This document shows, piece by piece, positions 1-7,406 of a stretch of 32,034 bases of DNA. This stretch comes from an uncultured bacterium (GTDB lineage Bacteria > UBP6 > UBA1177 > JAKLFG01): NCBI GenBank assembly GCA_937871295.1, contig CALMRE010000125.1, forward strand, positions 1-32,034, written 5' to 3'. Made by a program: the position numbers and the translations under genes. Under the pieces are notes generated by a model, which did not search any database, had not been told where the DNA came from, and saw only the letters and a program-made list of their open reading frames with translations. The stretch's first letter is position 1, and each line of letters opens with the position of its first letter.

Positions 1-32
1 AATTTTTATTCAAAAGGAAAACGGTCCGTTCT

Positions 33-1550
33 TTACTGATTGAATACCGAACGGTTGTAGTACTGGATCGCTTCGGCGATGTGCGGCGTGTCGATGGTCG
101 GCGCTCCGGCGAGATCGGCTATCGTACGGCTGACCTTGAGCAGTTTGGCGTAACCGCGCGTCGAGATGCCCATTTTCTCGATGGCCGCCTTGAGGAGCGC
201 TTCGGCCGTCGGGGTGAGGGTGCAGAACTTCTCGATGTCGGCGGGGGCCATCCGGGAGTTGGTAAGATAGGGCCGTCCGTGGAACCGCTGTGCCTGCACC
301 GCCCGGGCGTTCGCTATCCGGGAACGCATCGTCTCCGACGGTTCACCGCCGCCCCCTTTTTTCCGCAGGTCGTCGTAGGGAACCGAGTTGACGATGACCG
401 ATATGTCGATGCGGTCGAGGAGCGGTCCCGATATTTTGTGCTGGTATTTCTGCACCGCGATGGGTGAACAGGTGCAGGCGTGTTTGCGGTCGAACAAATA
501 GCCGCAGGGGCACGGGTTCATCGAGGCGACCAGCATGAAGCTCGACGGGAACTTCACCGTAGAAACGGCGCGCGATATCGTGATCTCGCCGTCCTCGAGC
601 GGTTGGCGCAGGACCTCGAGGGCGTTCTTCTTGAACTCGGGGAATTCGTCGAGGAAGAGGATGCCGTTGTGGGCAAGCGATATCTCCCCCGGCCGCGGCG
701 GCACCCCGCCCCCCGCGAGGGCGACATCCGACAGCGTGTGGTGTGGACTGCGGAACGGCCGCTCGACCACCAACCCTTCGCCCGTCATGAGCCCCGCGAC
801 GCTGAATATCTTGGTGGTCTCTACCCGTTCTTCCTCTTCCAGAAGCGGCAGGACCGACGGGATGCGCCGCGCGAGCATCGTCTTGCCCGACCCCGGCGAC
901 CCGATCATCAGCAGGTTATGGCCCCCCGCCGCCGCCACTTCGATGGCGCGCTTCGCCTGTTCGTGTCCCTTCACATCGGAGAAATCGGGGTGCTTGAGTC
1001 GCACCTCGGCGGCGCGGTCGGGAACGAAGAGGTACGGCTCGGCGCCGCGCAGGACCTCGAGTATCTGGTTGATGTGCGACACCGCGATCACCTTCACCGC
1101 GCTGATGGCGGCCGCCTCGCGGGCGTTCTTCTCGGGAACGATGAGCCCCTTGAGACCGTGGTCGCGCGCCGCAATGGCAAGCGGCAGAATGCCCGCCACC
1201 GGCTTCACCTCGCCGTTGAGTCCCAGTTCGCCGATGATGAGATAATCGGCGACCGGCGTCACCGGCAACGAGTGGACATGGGCCATGAGCGCCACCGCGA
1301 TGGGGAGATCGAACCCCGCACCTTCCTTCGGGACGCTCGCGGGAGAAAGATTTATCGTGAGCCGGCTCTGCGGAAAGGAGTGGCCGCTGTTGATGACGGC
1401 GGTGCGGACCCGTTCGCGCGACTCCTTGATCGCAGTGTCGGGCAGACCGACAATAGTGAAGGCGGGCATGCCGCGCGCGATGTCGACCTCGACATCGATC
1501 AGGAAGCCCGAGATACCGGCGACCGCGCCGCTTTTCAGAATGGACAGCAT
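33..1550 (-). CDS. comM: YifB/ComM-family Mg-chelatase-like AAA+ ATPase
   Basis: This is a complete 505-residue ComM/YifB protein, the usual family length. Family knowledge: ComM is a hexameric helicase that promotes branch migration during integration of transformed DNA, and it is also widespread in species not known to be competent. The N-terminal ChlI-like (Lon-protease-fold) domain covers about residues 1-170. The AAA+ core has Walker A GSPGSGKT at 217-224 and Walker B GILFLDEF at about 296-303. A CPC...CTC cysteine set at 347-361 probably binds zinc. The C-terminal Mg-chelatase lid follows. The start is supported by a GAGGGA Shine-Dalgarno about 7 bases upstream. The rhuM-like gene ends 24 bases upstream on the same strand, so the two are probably co-transcribed. 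Function is inferred from family only. Confidence 0.95.
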   Translation of the reverse strand: MLSILKSGAVAGISGFLIDVEVDIARGMPAFTIVGLPDTAIKESRERVRTAVINSGHSFPQSRLTINLSPASVPKEGAGFDLPIAVALMAHVHSLPVTPVADYLIIGELGLNGEVKPVAGILPLAIAARDHGLKGLIVPEKNAREAAAISAVKVIAVSHINQILEVLRGAEPYLFVPDRAAEVRLKHPDFSDVKGHEQAKRAIEVAAAGGHNLLMIGSPGSGKTMLARRIPSVLPLLEEEERVETTKIFSVAGLMTGEGLVVERPFRSPHHTLSDVALAGGGVPPRPGEISLAHNGILFLDEFPEFKKNALEVLRQPLEDGEITISRAVSTVKFPSSFMLVASMNPCPCGYLFDRKHACTCSPIAVQKYQHKISGPLLDRIDISVIVNSVPYDDLRKKGGGGEPSETMRSRIANARAVQAQRFHGRPYLTNSRMAPADIEKFCTLTPTAEALLKAAIEKMGISTRGYAKLLKVSRTIADLAGAPTIDTPHIAEAIQYYNRSVFNQ

Positions 1551-1574
1551 GAGAACATCCCTCGTCTAATGTCG

Positions 1575-2576
1575 CTATTTCTTCGTTATCCGCTTCAGCT
1601 GTTTGATGTCCTGCTCGATCTCGACAAGACTCTGCTCTTTCTCGACGGTTCGTTCGCTCTCCCGGTATTTCTCGAATTCGGCCGCCGATCTTTCCAGCGC
1701 CGCCTCATGGCTTATTTTTCCGGCATGGGTCAGGAGTTCCCTGCCGTTCATGCGCAACACATCATCCAATTTCTCTATCCAGTCGGCCATATACATCGGC
1801 GTATGCTGTTGCGCCATCGTCTCGGCGAACGCAAGATATTGTTCGACCAACAGGCCCAACAATTTTATCTCATCCTCGCTCAGATAGTTCTTGGCGACGG
1901 CGATATCGTTTTTTTTCACCTTCGCGATACCTGCCTTATCGAAAGACTTCATCCCCAGAAGCGGCAGTTTTGCATCGACCCGGCGGTAGATCAGTTCGGC
2001 GGCGGTCTGCTGGCTGATGGCCCAGAGCAGTTTGTTCTGCACTACCTTGAAGAACTCGACGGTCCGCTCATCCTTAGGATCGTAGTCGATGCTGGTAGTG
2101 TATATGTCTTTGATCTTCTGGTAAAAGAATCGTTCGGAAAGGCGTATCTGCCGGATACGGTCCTGCAATTCGTTGAAGTAGTTCATCGAATTCCCGGTCT
2201 TGAACCGCTCATCGTTGAGCGCAAAGCCTTTGATGATATATTCTTTCAATCGCTTGGTCGCCCAGATGCGGAACTGGGTGCCCTGCGGCGACTTGACGCG
2301 ATACCCGACCGATATGATGACATCGAGGTTGTAGTAGTTGGTCGGTTTGGTGGAAAATTCGGGATTTCCGAATTTTCTCATCACCTGCTGTTCGGACAGT
2401 TCTTCTTCGTTGAATATATTCTGGATATGTTCGTTGATCGTCGATTTCGCTTTATTAAAAAGCATCGACATCTGATCCTGTGTCAACCAGACGGTTTCGT
2501 CTTCGAGGTGGACATCGATCCGGATGTTGCCGTCCGGATGCTGGTAGATGACTATTTCACTCCGTGATTCCTGCAT
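1575..2576 (-). CDS. RhuM-family protein (virulence/accessory)
   Basis: This 333-residue protein matches the RhuM family. The N-terminal part (about 1-130) has the typical WLTQDQMSMLF and INEHIQNIF helices, followed by the conserved VISVGYRVKSPQGTQFRIWA stretch. The C-terminal half (about 190-333) is helical and charged, with a lysine/glutamate-rich likely coiled coil at the end. RhuM was named from a Salmonella pathogenicity island. The family is common in accessory and defence islands, but its biochemical role is not established. The gene is visibly richer in A/T than its neighbours (many AAA, TTT and ATT codons), which is consistent with horizontal acquisition. It has its own promoter and sits directly upstream of comM. 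The GCGAGG upstream of the ATG is a modest ribosome site. Confidence 0.88.
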   Translation of the reverse strand: MQESRSEIVIYQHPDGNIRIDVHLEDETVWLTQDQMSMLFNKAKSTINEHIQNIFNEEELSEQQVMRKFGNPEFSTKPTNYYNLDVIISVGYRVKSPQGTQFRIWATKRLKEYIIKGFALNDERFKTGNSMNYFNELQDRIRQIRLSERFFYQKIKDIYTTSIDYDPKDERTVEFFKVVQNKLLWAISQQTAAELIYRRVDAKLPLLGMKSFDKAGIAKVKKNDIAVAKNYLSEDEIKLLGLLVEQYLAFAETMAQQHTPMYMADWIEKLDDVLRMNGRELLTHAGKISHEAALERSAAEFEKYRESERTVEKEQSLVEIEQDIKQLKRITKK

Positions 2577-2581
2577 ATTTT

Positions 2582-2623
2582 TTACCTCGCTGTATTTCCC
2601 GCTATCGTGGTGAAGTATTCCAC
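2582..2623 (-). CDS. Possible 13-residue leader peptide upstream of the rhuM-like gene
   Basis: Between the rhuM promoter and its start there is a short in-frame GTG...TAA reading frame of 13 codons. It is preceded by GGGAGG at about 2631-2636, seven bases from the GTG. Its last codons (GCG AGG TAA) also form the Shine-Dalgarno of the rhuM-like gene. This could give translational coupling, or the strong ribosome site may be fortuitous. There is no homology argument. Confidence 0.22.
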   Translation of the reverse strand: MEYFTTIAGNTAR

Positions 2624-2654
2624 GAACATCCCTCCCGGAGAATGAGTCGCGCCG

Positions 2655-2683
2655 ACTATAATAAATGAAAAACGGTTTTGCAA
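2655..2683 (-). promoter_or_regulatory. Sigma-70-type promoter of the rhuM-like gene
   Basis: Reading the minus strand, TTGCAA (2678-2683) and TATAGT (2655-2660) are separated by 17 bases. This AT-rich intergenic segment points at the rhuM-like gene and gives a 5' leader of roughly 70 bases. The downstream comM gene would be served by the same transcript. Confidence 0.55.
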
Positions 2684-2693
2684 ATAATGATTG

Positions 2694-3476
2694 TCAGAAC
2701 TTGAGCGATACCGTTACCCCCACCTCGCCCGCGCCGCCCGGTACTATCGTCACCGGCAGATCGCGCTTCTTGGCGAGGAACGGGATGAGCCACCCGGTGA
2801 GGCTCCCGGCGAGCGCCCCGGCAAGCACATCGGTCGGATAGTGCTGCCCCGAATAGACCCGCAGGAACCCGACCGTCGTCGCGGCCGCCAGCCCCCCGGT
2901 CCAGACCACCCAGCGCCACGGTGAGTCGGGATACAACTCCTGAAAGACCATCCCGCAGAAGACCGCCGCGTTGAAGGCCTGCGCGGTATGCCCCGAATAA
3001 AAGGAAAGTTCGGCGTCGCGCTGATGACGCTCGCTGAGCGGCGAGCGGCCGTTGTAGGTGTAGGGACGGTCGCGCCGGACCAACTCTTTGACCACATTCT
3101 TGAGCCCGTCGTTGAGGAGCGCCGATTCAAGGTAGAGGATAAGGAAATAGGCGGGATGATCCTGCACCCGGTCGTCGAAGTAGAAGAGGACCGGTGCCGC
3201 GAGCATCGCGTAGTTAAGGACATCGGAGACGCTGTCGGCCTTGGGCGACCAGCCGTAGGTGGCGATCCGGTCGAGCCCGTTGACGCGGGAACGGTCGCCG
3301 ACCGCCCCGCCGGGGATATCGAACTGGAAGTGGAGCGAGTAGTAGAGTCCTTCGAGCGCGATGCCGGAACCAAGGATAAGGCCGTCGCGGAGCGGATCGG
3401 ACTCGAACGGGAGGTCGTCGGCGGCGTGCGCCGTGAACGAAAAAAGAAGTAGCGTTATGAGGGCGAACCGTTTCAT
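2694..3476 (-). CDS. Secreted/periplasmic PAP2-superfamily phosphatase
   Basis: This 260-residue protein starts with a clear signal sequence (hydrophobic core LITLLLFSF, probable cleavage after AHA near residue 18). All three motifs of the acid phosphatase/PAP2 superfamily are visible. The first is K-x6-RP (K130 to P138). The second is SGH at 161-163, with Tyr where Pro usually precedes. The third is R-x5-H-x3-D (R206, H212, D216). Hydrophobic segments between the motifs suggest an integral membrane protein with the active site outside the cytoplasm. Family members dephosphorylate undecaprenyl pyrophosphate, phosphatidic acid or lipid A; the substrate here cannot be read. The gene is divergent from mutS, with about 86 bases between the two starts. 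Confidence 0.88.
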   Translation of the reverse strand: MKRFALITLLLFSFTAHAADDLPFESDPLRDGLILGSGIALEGLYYSLHFQFDIPGGAVGDRSRVNGLDRIATYGWSPKADSVSDVLNYAMLAAPVLFYFDDRVQDHPAYFLILYLESALLNDGLKNVVKELVRRDRPYTYNGRSPLSERHQRDAELSFYSGHTAQAFNAAVFCGMVFQELYPDSPWRWVVWTGGLAAATTVGFLRVYSGQHYPTDVLAGALAGSLTGWLIPFLAKKRDLPVTIVPGGAGEVGVTVSLKF

Positions 3477-3562
3477 GCCGTCACGCTATCCTTTTCCTTT
3501 GATTTTTGCATCTTTTTTTGTTAGCGTGCGGAGAGTTAAGAGTCTCTACACGCCGGAGCCCG

Positions 3563-6145
3563 ATGGAAGCAAGCCGTCCCGCCGCCTTTGATACCCCCGT
3601 CATGGAGCAGTACCGCTCCTGCAAACGGGAATACCCCGACGCCATTCTCTTCTTCCGGCTGGGCGACTTCTACGAGATGTTCTTCGAGGATGCGGTGACC
3701 GCCAGCGAGATACTCGGCCTCACCCTCACCTCGCGCAACAAGGAGGCGGGCATCCCGATGGCCGGGGTGCCGTTCCACAGCGCCGAAGGGTACATCCGCA
3801 AACTGCTCGACGCCGGGAAGAAGGTGGCGCTCTGCGAACAGATGGAGAAGGCCGACAAGAAAAAGAAGATGATCGCGCGGCAGATAGTCCGCGTCTTCAC
3901 CCCCGGCACGGTGGTGGAGGAGACGACGCTCGACGAGACGCGGCAGAACTACCTCTTGGCGGCGGTCAAAGGTCACGGGCAGACGGCGCTGGTCTGGAGC
4001 GATGTCTCCTGCGGCGATGTCTACTACGCCGCGGTCGAGACCTCCCGCCTCACCGATATGGTGCGCACCATCGCCCCGGCCGAGATCATCGTCCCGGTGG
4101 AGATACCGGAACTCCCCGCGCAGACGGCCGACGCGGAGGACCTGCGCGACTGGGTCCCCTCGGCGCAGGCGGCCGATTATCTGGTCCGGCTCCCCGACGA
4201 GGCGCGCGACGACCGGCGGCTGCAGGATGCCTTCCGGCTCCTCATCTGGTACCTCGACCGACTCTACTTCGGCAAGTTCCCGCCGCTGCGCGATCCGCTT
4301 CCAGGCCGCAGCGACGCCCACGCCCTGCTCGACACCAACACCATCGCGAACCTTGAGATAGAGCGCACCCTCATCGGCGGCAACCGGCAGGGGTCGCTCC
4401 TGTGGGCGATAGACCGCACCGCCACGGTGATGGGGCGGCGGCTCCTGCGGAATGTCGCCCTCCTGCCGCTACGCGACCGGGTCGAGATACAGTCGCGGCT
4501 CGATACCGTCGAGTGCTTCTTCGCCGACGACAGCCTGCGCCGCACGGTGCGTGAAAAACTGAAAGAGACAAAGGATATCGAACGGACGCTCTCGCGGATA
4601 CTGGTGAAGCGCGGCGGGCCGCGCGATATCGTGGGGCTGTGCCGCTCGCTCGCCTCTGCGCTTTCCCTGCGCGAGATGCTCCTTACCCACCGCGACCGGC
4701 TCCCGGCGCTCGCCCCCTACATGGCGGGCTACATCCTGCCGGGCGATCTCATCGGCCGCTGGGACCGGACCTTCATCGAGGATGCGCCGCTTAACTGGCG
4801 CGACGGCGGATTTGTCGATCCGGCCCACGCCCCCGAGATCACGCGGCTCCACCGCATCGTCCACGATTCGAAAGGGATGCTCTTGGAACTCGAAGAGCGC
4901 GAAAAGCAGGCGACCGGCATCACGACGCTCAAACTCGGCTATACGAAGGTCTTCGGCTACTATCTCGATGTCACCAAGCGGTTCGCCGAGAAGGTCCCGC
5001 CCCACTACATCCGCAAACAGACCACCGTCAACGGCGAGCGCTACTTCACCCCCGAACTGAAAGAACTCGAAGAGACGATCCTCACGGCCCGCGAACGGCT
5101 GACCGAACAGGAACTGGCGATACTCGAAACGACGGTCCGCGAGATAGCGACGCACGAAACGGCCGTGCAGGCGCTCGCCCGGTTCGTCGCGTGGTGCGAC
5201 CACTTCGCGGCATTCGCCGAGCTGGCCCGCGAGAAAGGATGGGAGCGGCCGCTCATCACCGACGAGGAAGGTATCGAGATCACCGACGGCCGCCATCCGG
5301 TGGTCGAACAGATACTCGGCCCCGGCCGGTATGTCCCCGCCACCATCGCCATCGGGAGCGACTCCGGACGGCTCAACATCATCACCGGACCCAACATGGG
5401 GGGCAAATCGACCCTCATGCGCAAAGTGGCGCTGATCACGCTCCTTGCCCAGATAGGCGCCTTCGTCCCGGCCAAAAAGGCGCGCATCGGCATCGTCGAC
5501 GCGCTGTTCACCCGCGTGGGGGCCTCCGACAACCTCTCGCGCGGCGAATCGACCTTCCTCGTCGAGATGAAGGAGACCGCCTTCATCCTGCGCAACGCCA
5601 CCAAGCGGAGCCTCGTCATACTCGACGAGATCGGCCGCGGCACCGGCACCTACGACGGCATCTCCATCGCACGCGCCATCGCCGAACATCTCGTGAAACG
5701 GATCGAGGCAACGGTGCTGTTCGCCACCCATTACCACATCCTGACCGAACTGGCCGACGAGTTCCCGGGCGTCAAGAACTATCACATGACGGTCAAGGAA
5801 TACCGCGACACTCTCCAGTTCCTCTATCAACTGGCTGAGGGCGGCTCGTCGCGCAGTTTCGGCGTCGAGGTGGCGAAGATGGCCGGGATGCCGGGCGAGG
5901 TGGTCCGGAGCGCCGAAGGGACCCTGCGGGAACTCGAACGGGCCGATCGGACGATGCGGCTCGCCAAAGGCGGATCGATGCAAATGGACATCTTCGCGCT
6001 GCACGCCGAAATGGCCAAGGGGGACCCCCGCGAAAATGAAATTTTGCAAAAGGCGCGCGATATTATATCATCGCACCATCCGGACCGGCTGAGTCCGAAG
6101 GAGGCGCTGGAGTTGTACTATGAACTTTTCACCATTCTGCAATAG
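3563..6145 (+). CDS. mutS: DNA mismatch repair protein MutS
   Basis: MutS recognises mismatches and recruits MutL. With the start at 3563 the protein has 860 residues, a normal MutS1 length. The mismatch-wedge motif FYE is at residues 36-38 (context GDFYEMF). Connector, lever/clamp and ATPase domains follow, with Walker A GPNMGGKS at about 609-616 and Walker B ILDEIGRG with D688/E689. The open frame extends 19 codons upstream to 3506, but those residues are not MutS-like. The ATG at 3563 has GGAG four bases upstream. hisC follows after 12 bases, so the two probably share a transcript. No mutL is in the window. Confidence 0.97.
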   Translation: MEASRPAAFDTPVMEQYRSCKREYPDAILFFRLGDFYEMFFEDAVTASEILGLTLTSRNKEAGIPMAGVPFHSAEGYIRKLLDAGKKVALCEQMEKADKKKKMIARQIVRVFTPGTVVEETTLDETRQNYLLAAVKGHGQTALVWSDVSCGDVYYAAVETSRLTDMVRTIAPAEIIVPVEIPELPAQTADAEDLRDWVPSAQAADYLVRLPDEARDDRRLQDAFRLLIWYLDRLYFGKFPPLRDPLPGRSDAHALLDTNTIANLEIERTLIGGNRQGSLLWAIDRTATVMGRRLLRNVALLPLRDRVEIQSRLDTVECFFADDSLRRTVREKLKETKDIERTLSRILVKRGGPRDIVGLCRSLASALSLREMLLTHRDRLPALAPYMAGYILPGDLIGRWDRTFIEDAPLNWRDGGFVDPAHAPEITRLHRIVHDSKGMLLELEEREKQATGITTLKLGYTKVFGYYLDVTKRFAEKVPPHYIRKQTTVNGERYFTPELKELEETILTARERLTEQELAILETTVREIATHETAVQALARFVAWCDHFAAFAELAREKGWERPLITDEEGIEITDGRHPVVEQILGPGRYVPATIAIGSDSGRLNIITGPNMGGKSTLMRKVALITLLAQIGAFVPAKKARIGIVDALFTRVGASDNLSRGESTFLVEMKETAFILRNATKRSLVILDEIGRGTGTYDGISIARAIAEHLVKRIEATVLFATHYHILTELADEFPGVKNYHMTVKEYRDTLQFLYQLAEGGSSRSFGVEVAKMAGMPGEVVRSAEGTLRELERADRTMRLAKGGSMQMDIFALHAEMAKGDPRENEILQKARDIISSHHPDRLSPKEALELYYELFTILQ

Positions 6146-6157
6146 CGAGGGAACGCC

Positions 6158-7285
6158 ATGACAGTAAAGGTCGCCGAGTACATCGAGAAGATCACTCCCT
6201 ACCGTCCCGGCAAACCGATATCGGAGGTCGAGCGCGAACTCGGCATCTACGATACCGTTAAAATGGCATCGAACGAGAACCCGCTGGGCCCCAGCCCGAA
6301 GGTGATGCAGGCGATACGGGACGATCTCAAGTACATCCATCTCTATCCCGACGGGAGCGCCTACTATCTCAAACACGCCATCATGAAGCATCTGGCCAAG
6401 TACCATCTTTCCATCGAAGAGGTCTGCGTCGGCAACGGCTCCAACGAGGTGATCGATGTCCTCATCCGGGCGCTGGTGACCCCGCAGGAGGAGATACTCA
6501 TCTCGGCGCAGGCGTTCATGGTGTACGAGCTCATCGCCAAGGCGGCCAACATCCCGGTGACGCTCGTCCCGCTGCGCAAAGACCACCATTTCGACATCGA
6601 CGGCTACATCGAGCGGATCACCGACAAAACCAAGATGGTGGCGCTGGTCAACCCGAACAACCCGACCGGCACCTACTACACCAAGAAGGAATTCGAGAAT
6701 CTCCTTTCCAATGTCCCGGAACGGTGCGTGGTGCTCGTCGACGAGGCCTACCGCGAATATGTCGACGCCCCCGACTGCCCCAGCGCGCTGGACTACCGCA
6801 AGGACTTCGAGAACCTCATCGTCTGCCGCACCTTCTCGAAAGCCTTCGGCATGAGCGGCATGCGGCTCGGCTACGCCATCACCAACACCTACATCGGCGA
6901 GACCTTCCGCAAGGTGCGCGAACCGTTCAATACCAACGAACTGGCGCAGGTGGCGGGGATCGCGGCGCTCGAGGACGAGGACTATGTCCGGCGCGGCGTC
7001 GAGAACAACAGGAAAGGCAAGGATTTCTACTACGCCGAATTCCGGCGGCTCGGCCTCGAGTTCCTCCAGACGCAGGGGAACTTCATACTCGTCCATGTCG
7101 GCGGCGGCGACACCGGCGGGGTGGAGTGCTATCAGGCGGTGCTCAAGGAGGGGGTCATCCTCCGGCCGGTCGGCAACTACGGCTTCCCCGACTGGATCCG
7201 CATCTCGATCGGCCTCCCCGACCAGAACGAGCGCTGTATGAAGGCGCTCGAAGCCTATCTGCGCGAAAAAGGTCGGGTGAAATAA
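6158..7285 (+). CDS. hisC: Histidinol-phosphate aminotransferase
   Basis: This 375-residue fold-type I PLP aminotransferase is full length for HisC. It transfers the amino group of glutamate to imidazole-acetol phosphate in histidine synthesis. Visible landmarks are the ASNENPLGPS substrate motif (37-46), NPNNPTGT (165-172), the DEAY motif (195-198) and the PLP lysine K228 in TFSKAFGMSG. The glycine-rich RLGYA region follows. GAGGGA sits six bases before the ATG. It lies 12 bases behind mutS, and no other histidine gene is present, so this is an isolated his gene. Related aminotransferases (aromatic or cobalamin-pathway CobD-like) share these motifs, so the exact substrate is inferred. Confidence 0.88.
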   Translation: MTVKVAEYIEKITPYRPGKPISEVERELGIYDTVKMASNENPLGPSPKVMQAIRDDLKYIHLYPDGSAYYLKHAIMKHLAKYHLSIEEVCVGNGSNEVIDVLIRALVTPQEEILISAQAFMVYELIAKAANIPVTLVPLRKDHHFDIDGYIERITDKTKMVALVNPNNPTGTYYTKKEFENLLSNVPERCVVLVDEAYREYVDAPDCPSALDYRKDFENLIVCRTFSKAFGMSGMRLGYAITNTYIGETFRKVREPFNTNELAQVAGIAALEDEDYVRRGVENNRKGKDFYYAEFRRLGLEFLQTQGNFILVHVGGGDTGGVECYQAVLKEGVILRPVGNYGFPDWIRISIGLPDQNERCMKALEAYLREKGRVK

Positions 7286-7353
7286 ACCGCCCCATAGTTT
7301 TCCCGACAGAGCACCCGCCTTATTCACCGGGACAGCCCGCGTCCCCCCTTATC

Positions 7354-7381
7354 TTGTAAAATCCTTGCGGCACGCTACAAT
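7354..7381 (+). promoter_or_regulatory. Sigma-70-type promoter of the addB-addA-rmuC operon
   Basis: TTGTAA (7354-7359) and TACAAT (7376-7381) are separated by 16 bases. Transcription would start near 7388, just before the GGAGGGAG ribosome site. This places the ATG codons at 7365 and 7380 inside or before the promoter and supports the GTG start at 7407. Confidence 0.6.
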
Positions 7382-7406
7382 GGCACGACCGACCGGAGGG
7401 AGAGCA

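Noticed and set aside
1-32. Possible terminator after comM (AACGGNCCGTT)
   Set aside because: The arms leave almost no loop and the window edge cuts off the context.
480-2567. Plus-strand 695-codon open frame opposite comM and the rhuM-like gene
   Set aside because: It is antisense to two genes with clear motifs, has no recognisable domain and crosses two gene boundaries. It is a by-product of GC-rich codon bias.
3506-3562. Longer mutS start at 3506
   Set aside because: The extra 19 residues do not resemble MutS; ATG 3563 has GGAG at a usable distance.
4469-6049. Minus-strand 526-codon open frame opposite mutS
   Set aside because: Shadow of mutS; charged low-complexity protein without motifs.
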